A DNA stretch of 64,000 nt, taken from NCBI GenBank assembly GCA_013396755.1, contig VWZF01001849.1, positions 634,471 through 698,470 on the forward strand. The letters are read 5' to 3'. The notes beneath the pieces were generated by a model, which worked only from the letters and a program-made list of their open reading frames with translations, was not told the origin of the DNA and made no database searches. Made by a program: the position numbers and the translations under genes. This stretch comes from Sclerurus mexicanus. Taxonomy: Eukaryota; Chordata; Aves; Passeriformes; Furnariidae. This document shows, one piece after another, positions 1-12,257 of the stretch; the stretch's first letter is position 1, and the number at the start of each line of letters is the position of its first letter.

Positions 1-483
1 ACCTAAACAGTAGAGCTATAAGGACTGCTCTATTGAGTCAGCAGTGATTGACTTTTTCAGTCCAGCTGGTGTCAAGAAAAAGAATATGCAAAATATGAAT
101 TCCAATGGTCTGATAGAGAAAAAAAATCCAAACTAAGAAAAAAACAAAACATCACCAAATCTTTAGGACTAATCTCTAAGATTGATTTTACTTTGAGAGA
201 AGAATGTTGATGACTGAGAACGTATCCATCCAGCTATTGGCTCCTCTTTATTAACATTCTTCTTCTAGTTGTTATGTGTTAAAGAGCCCTTAATCCAAAA
301 CTCCCACTGCACAGTCCCTCAAGCAGATCTTAAAAATCCCATTTTTGTTAGAGGAAGCTCCTCTCACTTTCAGGTGAATCTTACTAAAGGGGTTATAGGG
401 AACCTACTTTAGGGGTAAGATATTAGCTGCTAAGCAGGTCAGCTTTCCTCTTAGGAAATGCAAAGGTAGGGTTATGGAGATTT

Positions 484-522
484 AAAAAATAAAAATAAAA
501 ACAAAACAAACAAACAAAACAA
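484..522. repeat. A-rich low-complexity tract (AAAAT/AAAAC/CAAA units)
   Basis: Runs of A interrupted by single T or C make an imperfect AAAAT-AAAAC-CAAA tract. No LINE body was recognised upstream or downstream, so I do not treat it as a retroelement tail. Confidence 0.7.
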
Positions 523-2473
523 TTTGTGCAATTTTCACATTTTCTTCTCCCTAAATTTGGACACTGTGAGAATATTTTGCTGTTTCTCATATGGTTTGGA
601 ATTGCATTATAGTATTCAGATAGAAAGAATGAAAGAAAAGCTGTTACATACCTTGGACATGCATATCTGTTATATTCTAAAGATCATTATGCTACTTTTT
701 CACCCTCAGGATAATCTATTACCTAAGCCTAATTAAATATTTGCTATAGAAAGAAAAGCTACATATTTTAGAGTGTAAGTGGTGAAGTTTAATAAAACAA
801 ACTATAACTCTAAGCTCTCTGGAAACCAGTAGTGTTTCTGAAAGAGTTTGATGCTTTTGCTCTAGGCCTTCCTAGACTTTTGTCAGCCTAGGGCCATTCC
901 AAAGAAGTTACATTCCTACTGATGGGTAAGATTTAGCACGTTTCCCATGAGGTTACTGGCTCAGGTAAGACGGGGAAGTCATCCCATAGCAGCTCTGGGG
1001 ACTTTGGACACAGTAGGGTGATAGGTTGGTGCTTCCTTCAAAAAGAAGAGTCTCTGCAGAGGGGCTGAAGGGCTTGCTTGCTTCTGGCATCGAGAAAGGT
1101 TCTTTCCTTATCCAGACTGCCTTGTTTTCCTTTAATGTTATTCAAAATAAAAACCCATTTAAAAGAGAAACTGCTGATGCTGGAAGAGTTTATTTACCTA
1201 CCCAGGGGAATGAAGAGCCTATAATATGTAATTCAATGTATGCTAGGGCCCCTTTTGCTGATAGAAAAGGTGAGCTGCTAATAATAATGGTTGCTTTTTT
1301 CCTATAGGTATGAGTGAATGAAATGAAAAGTCTAATGATATCATGTTTTTACCCAACTGCCTATAGACTGCAAGCCTTGGATTCATAATTGCATTAAGAG
1401 CCATAGCTTATGCTGATCATTAACAAGGAAAATTTCACACTAGAGATTCATTGTACTAAAGACCAGTTAAATTACAGTACGCGTCTGCACATTACAGATA
1501 TTATGATTCATTTCTGGCTTTAAAATACTATAGTTAGAAGAAATTGTCTTGCATATTTCAGAATAAAACTAAAGCCTGGAAAAGATTACTTAGAGTTTGT
1601 AGCATCTGACTTTTTTCACTGTAAAAATGTCACTCCCGGCTCCAATTACTCTGCCAGTTTCCCAGTGACCGACAGTAAAAATGTTATGGAGGTAGACTTA
1701 TTAATGTTTTTTTTCTCAGCGGGGCTGTGTTCCTCCCTGGTTAGTCGAGCAAAATAGCAAGAACCAATGTCAAAAGTGGATACAGTGTCACTGAAGGTGC
1801 CTGGAAAAGAACAAAAAAATGTAAAGCAGGAAAGGACAATATTCTACTCTGGTCTGCTATGCTGAACAGCTTTATTTAGCATCTTTACTCTACCAAGCTT
1901 AGGGAAGAAATGCAAACAAGAATGGACATTAACAGCTATGAAGGAACTGCACATGCACCTCTCTCTTTTGAACATGAAATAGATTGAACAGTAGTTAAGA
2001 TCCAATTAGGAACCCATCTTACAGTTACACATTCAGTGTGAGAAAGGACTGCAAATCAAGGGTCTACCAAATAATTAGTTTTTCTTAAACTTGTATATAA
2101 TTAAATTGCAAGAGACAACAACTCTGCTTCTCTCCCTAATGTGCTATTTAAATGGTTAAGTAGTAGAGCTTCAGATAGATCCTCCTTCTGGGAAACAACT
2201 TCATTCCTCTTTTCCTGAGCATTACACAATGAATTTACTAATTAGTCAGGACACATAATTGCTCTTGCTCATTTTGAAAGAGCCTGTTAATTCTTATATT
2301 TGTATGTGGGTATGGTGGTGTTTTCCTTTTGTTTTGATTTTTAAGACTTTATTGTCTCCAATAGCTGCCTTTTACTAGTTTTAGCCTGGGCAGTTGTTAC
2401 CCTGGACCCATGCACTGCAGCAAAGGAAATGAAAATACAGTCCATGGGCAATTAAGATGGTGTGAGATCCTGG

Positions 2474-2521
2474 TTTTTTTGATAAATTACTCTAATTAAG
2501 TTATCAAAAAAAAAAAAAAAA
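2474..2521. repeat. Hairpin with 12-bp perfect stem ending in a poly-A run
   Basis: tttttttgataa at 2474-2485 is the exact reverse complement of ttatcaaaaaaa at 2501-2512, separated by a 15-nt loop containing taatta. The A run continues to about 2521. It may be a simple-sequence coincidence or the remnant of a short inverted-repeat element. Confidence 0.5.
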
Positions 2522-2944
2522 GGTACAACAGATGCTTCTGTGAAGACAGAATAGGCTTTTCCAGAGAGAGAACCAGGACAGAGTCCAATCTTTGCCCCAT
2601 GGAATTCAGTCTGAACAAGAAAGGCACATAAAGGCAGGAATGGAGCACCGGGCATTGTGTCTAAAGATGTAGATATGGATTAAGGAAATCTTGCAACAAA
2701 ATAGACCTGAATTTCCTCATCCCAGAAGTGGGTCAGCTTCAAAGTGCCTTAAGGGAAATGTATAGCCTTATCTCTCAGTGTGTTTTAACACTCTATAACA
2801 GTGTGGAGCAGATTCAGGCAAGCATATAAAGCAGAATTAACATTTGCTTCCTGACCCTTATATTGATTTGTGCTCATCAAATGATCAATCCTATTCAGCT
2901 AATCATGTGGATAGAGTTTATTTTGCTGTGGTTTTGTTCCACTA

Positions 2945-2964
2945 ATATATATATATATATATAT
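2945..2964. repeat. (AT)n microsatellite
   Basis: An uninterrupted alternating A/T dinucleotide tract of about 20 bp. Confidence 0.85.
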
Positions 2965-5489
2965 GTATAAAAATAAATTAGATAAAAATGAAATTATCTG
3001 TATCTTTTCTTTATTACAAGAGGAAGTAATGTGTCTACAAGTTTCAGCAAATAGCAGGACGTTGGAGTCTGCTGAGTCATAATCTTGGTACTGAATTTGC
3101 CTCCATATAGGTATGTGGATGAAAATTTGGTTGCTTCTGATGGTGTATTTTCTGTGAGCCGCCAGACACAATAGAATTAGAAATTCATATTTACAGTTCA
3201 CGCTCTGTTATTTAAGGTTTAAGGTTAAATGCAGGTGTTTTTCTAGAATTTCCAATGTCCTTCTGAGTAAGTTCCTGTTCAAATGTCAGTCAATAATTAG
3301 CAAAAATTCTGGACGTATCTTCTGTTGCATTGAAGGGACAGATTTTAATTTTTTTCTCTTTTAATGGATATCCATCAGTAAATATAATTTCAACTGTATA
3401 TTGGGGGATCATGCAGCTCTTTCAGTTGGTTACACTTTAGAATAAAATCCTGCCAGTAGGAATCTGTTTGGGATCATACAAACACACAGCTGTGTATCAT
3501 GTGCATATTTGCATTTTTGTTTCCTACCTAGAGAGGACAGCACTGAGCATAGCTAAGTTTTAAGGACCAGCTTATGGTTTCATTTTTGACTGGTGCTGGC
3601 TATTCCTGTGCCTTTCTCTAGGCTGATCAGCTCTTACTGATGCCTCATGTCATCCCACTCGTGGCTACTGAAGTTTCTCAATACCATCCCTTCATCTTGA
3701 GTCGAGTCAGCTTCGTGCTGCATTTCCTTGAGAAGTCTGGGTGTGTGTAACACTGATTTATTATTTTTATATAGGTTTTTATTTTCCACTTCTCCATGGT
3801 GAACTAACTCTTAAAGAACAAATAGATGAACTGCATAAAAACTCAGATTACTTTGCTCTTTTCTTCCTAGTAATTATTTATGAGCACACAGTTGCTGTAC
3901 TCTGCAAAGTTCATAGTAAAAGATATGAAAGTTAAAGGTAGGCAAATGTGGAAAAAAAAGAGCAATATGTTATGAGAGACTACCAATGCAAGCAAATTGT
4001 TCTGAGTTCCCCCTGTAATCTGTTTGTATTCAGATTGCATGTACTTTTAAATTCATCTACTTTTCCACAGAAATTTCATTAAAATTTCCATTTAAATACA
4101 TTTTCATTTAAATCTGTGCAGAAATCCAGATCATTCTGACTTGCTGTCATTTATTCATTGAGTAAGAAATTAATTTTCTCAACATTTGCAAGTTCATTCA
4201 TCAGTCTTAATTTAAATAACTAAAAATTTTAGATCCTGGTAAGAAATTCAGTATCTGGATTACTCATTTCTCTGACCTAACTGAACAATTCTGACAATTC
4301 ACACTTTTTGTAGACAGAGAGTTAACTTCAATCCTTTCCAAGGCTATTTTGATAAAAGTAGGATCCAATTAACCTACATTATTAACAATAGTATCTTGAT
4401 ATTCATAAAGGTCTAAAAATAATAAAAAATAAAAAATTTTATTACTAAAAAATGATAAAACAGACATAAGATCACCTTAACTGAATATGCTCCACAGAAC
4501 TCAAGCTATTGCTATATTTTTGTTATACCAGTTTACAATTCTGTTGCAACAATAACTTGGTGACTTGATGGAAATATTACATATACAGATAAAATAGCAC
4601 CTAAAGGCTCTGGTTGGTGGATTAGCTGGATTACCTGCTTAGCTCTTGCTACACTGTGAAATGTCTACAAAAGACTGAATATACTGAAAGATTCCCATGG
4701 CTTTAATCTCTCAGTTCTGCCTTAAGTGCAAAGGACATCAGGGATACTTGAAAAGGAGCACAAGATGGAGGACCCAAAGGCATAAGGACTCTGGCACTGC
4801 ATCTTTTTTTGAGACACCCATTGCGCGCTGACCCTGTTAACACAGCACTCTAAATGTGTGAGTTCATACAAATGGTGCCAAAAACACTGCACTGCAACTC
4901 TTTACCTGAACAACTCAGAGGGTTTCCAAGCTGTACTTTTTACTGGAACTCTCTAGATACAGATGCAGCTGAACTGATAATCTAAATTTACCCTTAAAAC
5001 ATATGCTTATTGTACACACATGAGACTACTGCCGAATAGTCCCCAGTTGCCTGAAACTGTGCAGTTGCACTCTATGGCCATCTCTACTCAAGAACAGCAC
5101 TTGCCATATTAAACATATTTTTATTAAAAGCCTACTTGCAGGTGTGTAGTGTAAAATGGAATTACTGATTTTTTATTTGTGTGTGTGTATGCTCATGGGA
5201 CAAGGCTATTTTAATTCTCTTCAAATCAAGTATTGCAGTTGCAAATAATTTGAGACAAATTACGATGCATGTCTGTGCTAAACACCTGTTATCCTGACCT
5301 ATGGTGACGTATTTTGGGAAGAAGGATGAGAGTGGGGGAAAGGGAGGAAAAATATCAGGATTTATAAAGATTGTACAGTCATATCATAGTTATATGATTC
5401 TTTTGATGATGTTTGCAGTGATAAAAATACACTAGTGCAAGCCCCTAATAAAAAATGTGTTCTTCTTTTGCAAAGCTTTACTCCCACCT

Positions 5490-5504
5490 AAAAAAAAAAA
5501 AAAA
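5490..5504. repeat. Poly-A tract
   Basis: A run of about 15 A with no recognised retroelement body attached. Confidence 0.7.
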
Positions 5505-8493
5505 TGTATCTTTTATGTGAAAATGCTTTCATGGTCCTAAAATGTGTATCCGTCATGCTTCAGTGGAAGACTCTCCAGAAGAGGGACTGATGGATGTGCT
5601 TTCAGGGACAGTTCCTAGGACCAGCTCTACTGAATCCTGAACTAAACTTTTTCCAAAGACAATCACGTAGGAGAGTTACAAAAGATATGGAATTGGAGTA
5701 ATCAAGTACTATTTTAACAGTGGAACTGAATATACCAAGAATATTTGTACGTGTACTGCACATTGTGCGGTGTTGTTTGGTGTATTAAGTAGGTGGGATA
5801 ACTTTTCTAGAGAATCTAATGCAAACTTTCTTCAGGTAGGCTGGCAATTAATACAATCAAGCTAGCAGAACTGAAACAAACTATAAGATTGATTCTTTCC
5901 TGTCAGTCTTTTCAGTTATAGCTGCAAACCAAATTTCATATCAAATTCGATTGCACAGATGTGGCACCACAGTCTGCAGCTGTCTCCAAATATTTCATAA
6001 CACAAAGCCAGAGGGTCAATTCCCATTCTCCAGATCTCACTTCCAACTCTTGTAACTTTAGCAATGAGACTTTTTTCTTATAATAGATTAATGCATTAAT
6101 GCAGCCTTTTCTTTGAACAGGATTAAAATTTCTTGAGACAGCTTTACCAGAATTGTCCTATCTTCATATTAAAAGAGAGACTGGTCCATTGTAGTCATTG
6201 AGAATGTCAACTAATAGAGTAATGAAGCAGGAGGCTGATACATTCCTGACCTTTCCGCAGTATACTTTGGAGCTAAAGAAGCCTTTACTTTTTCCAGCTC
6301 CTTCAATATTCTTGATTCATTCACTCTTTAAATGCAATATATCTGACTTTTCAATTCCATGAAAAACAAAGAAACAGATTTATGCTTGGGCAAACTACCA
6401 AGGCTGTGTTACTCATCTTGTTTTTCAAAGGAGTGAAAGGTGACCTGTGAAACCACAACAGTTTTAAAACAGAAAAACAAAGCAAAAATGCATCATACAC
6501 ATATGGGTGGGGTCTCTCATTTTCTCTCCTCACATAAATTGTTAACTCTTGGCAGAATATTTGGGTGCTGTTTCATGACTGTTCCTGTCAACACAAGCTG
6601 CTGGTTTCTGGGTCATGTTCTTTTGTTTAATTGTTAAAGTTAGAAAACTTGCAAGAGTAAAATTATGACCTTTTAAACAGTAGTATTTTGTTTATTCAAC
6701 AGAAAAAATGCTTTATTATTCCATCTAAATGGAAAAACTGTAGCACATTAAAACTCATCCACCAGGGGGTTTTGGAGGGTTTTTTGGGCTGGAGTGATGT
6801 GGTGGTTGTTTTTAAAGGTAGTGATCTTTTATAACTTGAAAATTGAAAAAAAATTAGACTAGAAACATAGACAAGGAACAGCTTGCATAAAATTTTTAAC
6901 TCTGAAATAGAACTTTATTTGAAAAGATAAGTTTCCTTGCACAGTCTCACAAAGAACACATATACATTTTAATAAGATTAAGCATATTTGGGAAGTAATG
7001 TAGACAGTTTACTTTATGGCCAGTTAATATTTGTTCCCTTTGGAAGATGGAGAAAATAAATTTTTACACAATTTACTTCTACTGTCAGTGCTAGAACAAA
7101 AGAGAACATAAACTTGGATCTCTACAGACAACCTAATTATGTTACCAGTGTCTTTTTCCAAACAGAGTTTTCACCTATTTTGAAGTCTGTTCAATTTAAA
7201 TTCCTAATTTCATCCTGAAAAGACAGTGTCAGTACAGGAGTCCCACATAAAGCGGGGAAAGATGTAGTAAAGAAAGTTAGCATCAGCCTTTGATTTCTAA
7301 ATACTGCCCTCAGTATTTAAACCCCATCACATGAAAACTAGCTGGAGGATCTCATTCCATCCCATGTTTGTGGGTATTGCAGAATCATTTCATAGTTCGG
7401 CAGTTTGGCAAAAGCAGCAGTCTCAGCTTAAATGGAGCTCAGAGAATGAAATAAAATAGATCCCCTTGCTCCAGACAGGAATATGTTGTAAGACTATATA
7501 AAGAAATGTTCCCTGGGGTTCACCTTGCACGTGGTTGGGGATCTCTGCAGCCCCGAAGAGGGTACCAGAGGCAGCTCAGCCAAGATGGAGCTTCCTGAAA
7601 GTCAACTTTATTCTGCTGTCTCTTCCTTCCCCTCCAAATCTGGGTTTAGTTGTTCCTATAGTGTTTATGATTCTTACCACTGGGGTTCATACCGCAACAT
7701 CAAGATGAACTATTGATCTGCAGTCCCACGAGGGGAGATGTGAAAGTTTGGTTCTGTTCACCTTATTTAGCAGTCTGCAAAATGAGACTGAGAAGAGATT
7801 TCTCTTTTGCTTCAGAGGAGGGCTGTGTAAGCCTAAAGCTGGTTTGAATTAGTTTTCAGAATAAAAGCATGCTGATGGGTTGTGAGCACATATGCTACAA
7901 CTTTACTTCACAGGAGGTTTGCTATTTCACAGGTGTGTTTTGCATATGAAGTTTGCATAGGGGAAGAGACCAAGAAAAAGGCAAGTAATTAACTCTATTC
8001 CCTGCTCCTTCAAGAGGCCTATTCTGAGGTAACTCAGGAAGTTCATTATATGCCTGCTTCTTCCATACTTGTTAGAGTAGCACTTTCCCTTTCATGTGAG
8101 CCAACTGAGCTTGTCATTTGTGACAGTAGAGCCATCTGCAAACTTTTCTGTGCCCTCTCTTTATTCCCTCATCTTCTCTAGCTCAGGTAGAATCTACTTT
8201 CATTTTGATCACTTCAGGAACAACTATGATATCCAGTTTTTTCCCTAAGCTTGAGACTCTAAATTGAATAAGTTTTGTTTACAATCCCTGACAGAATATT
8301 CTTCTCAGGGAAGCAGATCATTTTAGAGCAAAATCTGTTGGGGTGCATCACAACTCATCTGACCTATTGCTCCAGGCTGTCTGCAAACTCCAAAAGACAA
8401 TGGTGACTTGTCTCATTACGCTGTCAGGTGTTCCTTGATATCCCTGAAGAGCAGAGGACTATGAGCTGATTAAAATATAGACAGCAGTATATC

Positions 8494-8510
8494 TATTTAT
8501 TTATTTATTT
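8494..8510. repeat. (TATT)n microsatellite
   Basis: Four tandem TATT units. Confidence 0.8.
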
Positions 8511-9297
8511 AAAAGGCACCTTTACATCATGAAAACCTTCATCTTCAGGTTGTCTAATTCTTTTGGCACGGTGCCAGTTGTTGGATAGGAGTCTGTGAAG
8601 ACCCACAGTCAGCAAGTAATAAACACTAGAAAGGCCAGTGCCCAGAGAGACCTAGGAGGAATTTAGACCCTCTGAATATGGTTACTAGTGCTGATACCAT
8701 GATCCAGATTTTTCAGGAGTGTGCTATTTTTCAGGCTCTCCTTTTATTATTTCATGTAGGTCTAGAATATCTAAGTAAATATCTTTTACCCTTTCTCTTT
8801 AACCTCTTAAAAAGTAAAACTCTTTCTCTGTTAGCCCTCAGCCTTCCATTATGAAAGAAATCCTCATAAATATATGCCTGAGTTCAAGATTTGTTTCCTG
8901 TGAATTTTGTACCTTAAATGCTGAGTTCAAAGATGTAATCTTTCATGTTTCCTGAGGCATAGAAACGGTCCCCTGCTATATATGAAAAAGCAAATTCTTT
9001 CTAATGTAGAAAAGAAAGTATAGGGGAAAAATGGTGATTGTTGATTCCTTTTCTGAATGACTGTAATATATTAATTCTTATATCCTTTCTGTGATGTGTA
9101 TACAAAATATTTTTCACAATAAAGATTGTTGTAAAATCACCTTTATTTCTATTAACTATTTTTCTCTCTCTTTCCCTGAAATTCTGACTTGCAACTAATA
9201 CTTCAATTGTTCCATTAGGCAGGCCACAACTACCAGTCATAAATATTTACTGGGCTACTAATTTATGTGTAAGCATTCAATTAGAGCACATACTGTG

Positions 9298-9838
9298 GGC
9301 AGCAAGACTAGGGCAGTGATCATTCCCCTGCACACAACGTTGGTGAGGCAACGCCTCAAATCCTATGTTCAATTTTGGGCTTCTCAGTACAAGAAAGACA
9401 TTTGAGGTGCTGGAGCATGTCCAGAGAAGGGCAATGGAGCTGGGCAAAGGATCTGGAGCACAAGTATCAGCAGTGACTGAGGGAACTGGGACTATTTAGT
9501 ATAAATAAGAGGAAGCTCAGAGGTCCCTGACAGGAGGTTGACAGTCAGGTGGGAGTCAGTGTCTTCTCCCAAGTAACAATTGACAGGACAAGAGGAACCC
9601 ACCTCAAGCTGTGTCAGAGAAGGCTTAGTTTGGATATTAGGAAAAATTCTGTCACTGAAAAGGTTATCAAGCATTGGAACAGGCTGCCCTGGGAAGTGGT
9701 GGAGTCACCATCCCTGGACTTGGTCAAAACATGTGTATATGTAGCATTTAGGGATGTGGTTTAGTGGTGGACTTGGCAGTGTTGGGTTAATGGTTGGACT
9801 CAATGATCATAAAGGTATTTTCCAACCTCAGTGATTTT
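9298..9838 (+). mobile_element. CR1 LINE, 3' end with end of ORF2 and 3' UTR (decayed)
   Basis: This is a 5'-truncated copy of the chicken-repeat-1 non-LTR retrotransposon. It begins in the conserved stretch reading gatcattcccctg, runs through the last part of ORF2 (reverse-transcriptase polyprotein) and ends in the 3' UTR near ttttccaacctcagtgat. An open remnant at 9549-9764 still reads as the ORF2 carboxyl terminus, with the family-typical SQVTIDRTRG and HWNRLPWEVVESPSL segments. About 30 bp present in typical CR1 (the gggagacctcatcgctc-like part) are missing near 9,520. Stops and the 5' truncation make it non-functional. The terminal octamer repeat is eroded. Confidence 0.93.
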
Positions 9839-10453
9839 GTAGTGGCACTTAACGAGCTGGCCATGCAGCCCTTCTTTTTATCAAAAAGGCACCACAGGTT
9901 AAAACTCACATTACACTGATTCACTGTTAGGCATGTGGAAGCTTCTGGAGGGTGGGCATAGCACTCTGAACTTAATTTGGACTGTGGGGTTGGTAGGGTT
10001 TTTAATTTTTGTTCCTGCAATGAGCTCGTTTAAGGTAAATAAAAATACTTTTTTTCCAATAACCCAGAATAAGACTATGCAAAGACTTCATTTAAACCAC
10101 AATGTGCAAAATCTGCCTCAGGCTTCCTATTTATTATATGGGTCTATTATATTTTCAGTGAAACACTTGATAGGTTATTAACAACATTCTCTGAAAAGCT
10201 GAGTTGGAGACTGCCTTGTGTTCTTTGACTTCAGCCACTTCTTTCAGTTGCCAAAGCATACAAATGAGAGAATTTTCAAAGGAGTTTTTCATCTAGATAT
10301 CTCTCAAAAAGAAAAGCTAAAATGCAGCCAGAAAATACAAGAGGAGAAATGCTGCAGTATGTCAGGATTATGAGCATGGGAAAACTCACCTACTGTGCAT
10401 GTTTGCTGTACTGTGGTTTAGGTCATATGCTTTCTTTGGCATGGTGGGGTCCT

Positions 10454-10580
10454 GGTTTTTGGTGTTTTTGTTTGTGGTTTTTGTTTGTTTTTTGTTTTTG
10501 TTTTCTGTTTGTTTGGTTTTTTGGCAGGGGGGATTGTTTGTTGGTTGGTTTGTTTGTTGTTTTGGTTTGGGTTTTTTTTT
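10454..10580. repeat. T/G-rich low-complexity tract (GTTT/GGTTT units)
   Basis: About 125 bp consists almost only of T and G on the + strand, in irregular TTTG, GTTT and GGTTT units. Long strand-biased open frames across it (on both strands) are artefacts of this composition. Confidence 0.85.
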
Positions 10581-12240
10581 GAGAGAGTTTTAAGTGTTAA
10601 CTGAACTCTCTGCAGAAAAACAAATAAAAAAATATAAAAAATAGAAATTCCCTGTTCTTTTTCTTTCCTTCCAAGATACTCATATATGTCACAGTGAAAA
10701 AACCCTGTGCTCTTGGTGCATAGCCTTGCCAAAAGTAGGTTCAGTATAGTTGAGGGCTTTTCAGGACAGTCATAGAATCAATCTTATTGCTAATATTAAG
10801 GGCTATTGCATACATTGGTTCTTCTTTGACTATCTCTGTTTCTAACTTCTGTCCTGATACTTCTAGTCCATCCTCTTAAAGAAGACAGAGTTAGACAGTT
10901 ACACTTCTGGTACCCAGCCATCCTCTTTCGTCCCCTTCTTGCCCAGTTTGCAATCACTGACAAATTTGCCATATGTTTGACCTGACAGTACATGTTCCAG
11001 AGATGCTACATTTTTATAGATTTTATTAGGGTGTAGTTAAAAAGGAGAGAGAACACAAGACAGACATCATTCGCATCTTTGTTTAAGGAAGTGACTGTGG
11101 CAGGAGCTCACCTGAAGAAGACAAGGAAGTAGCCAGGCTCTGAGGATTTTTATTTTTATTCAGTGAATCATGTAGGTCAATGCTCACTAATGATGAAAAA
11201 ATAGAAGTGGAATTATAAGATGGCTATGCAGAGTATGTGGCTGCAACTCACTGAAGTTACTCAACTCTTCTGCTTACTTTTCCTAACTCTCTGCCATGCC
11301 TTTAGTACTGCCAAAGTTTGGAAACCTGTCATATCAAATTCTACTAAGAGATTTTGGAACTGTGCTGTTACTGAAATTGGTATATAACAGAACAATTTTT
11401 TTACAGGTTGACATTTTTGTAGGCAGCACCTTTTGAAGTTGGTTAAACTAACAGGAGTTGATCAGCTGAATGTTAACCAATTAGAAGGTGAGTGGCTGGG
11501 CATCTTATACTTTGTGCTTTTCAGTGGACTGAAGCCTGGTATTACTCCATCAAAGATCTTGCGGAGGTTGCTAAATTTTAAATATACAAATAGTACTATT
11601 ATATTTACCATAGCTTTTTTATTTTTTGCAGCTCTTTTAGGGAGACTATAAGCTCTGAAGCAAGAATCTGAAGAAGTGGTAGTCATTGGTTTTCATTTTG
11701 AGGTTTTGATTCACAGTTATATATTATCTGTCTTATCCAACACCATTAGAAAATAGCTTTTATGATAAAAGATATGAACTGATTTCTTGGCCTGCACCAG
11801 CTTATAAACACATTGTTATGACCCATCTCTGAGGTGGGGTAACTGTTAGTAGATCCTTGGGGCAGATTATAGTGAAATGACACTGAATTATGACTCTTTA
11901 TATACTATATATATATGTACACATATGCAGGTTTATTTTAGAACAGTTTTGTTGCAATGGAAGGGAGGAATGTAGCCATTTTGGTTATTATCTGTAGAAA
12001 TATAGCAGTACAAAAATATCCCTTTGGAAAATATATAAGGAAAAGAAAGATAGAGAAGGGATAAGAGTAGATAGTGGAGAGGAAACGTATCACCACCTTT
12101 GAATCCAGCAATTAGACTTGATTGTTGCAATTTTGACTTCTGTTGAAGTGATGATTTCAGTCTTGATCCATTAGGGGTGGGGGAAGCCCATGAAACAAAA
12201 AGTCCAACCAGTTCAGGTTCAGGTGGGAACATCCAGGTAC

Positions 12241-12257
12241 CTCCCCCGGTGGGGGAG
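12241..12257. repeat. 7-bp GC-rich hairpin
   Basis: ctccccc and gggggag form a perfect 7-bp stem around a 3-nt loop (ggt). Nothing around it identifies it as a terminator or element end. Confidence 0.45.

Larger units (their letters stand above)
1..9290. other. Gene-free AT-rich stretch (intergenic or intronic)
   Basis: I see no exon, RNA gene or recognisable transposon here. The open frames are 60-100 codons, lack recognisable protein motifs and are no more than AT-rich DNA produces by chance. The stretch holds a few simple repeats (near 0.5, 2.5, 2.95, 5.5 and 8.5 kb, listed separately). A TATA-like ctatataaag lies near 7,493, followed by a moderately GC-richer 200 bp. That combination is suggestive but not enough to call a promoter. 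Confidence 0.6.

Noticed and set aside
7490..7740. TATA-like ctatataaag followed by a 63-codon frame
   Set aside because: An isolated TATA match in AT-rich DNA; the frame has no motif and no CpG or splice support.
10322..10732. Open frames of 86 and 104 codons on opposite strands
   Set aside because: They are produced by the T/G-rich low-complexity tract (Phe/Val/Gly/Cys on one strand, Lys/Thr/Asn/Gln on the other).
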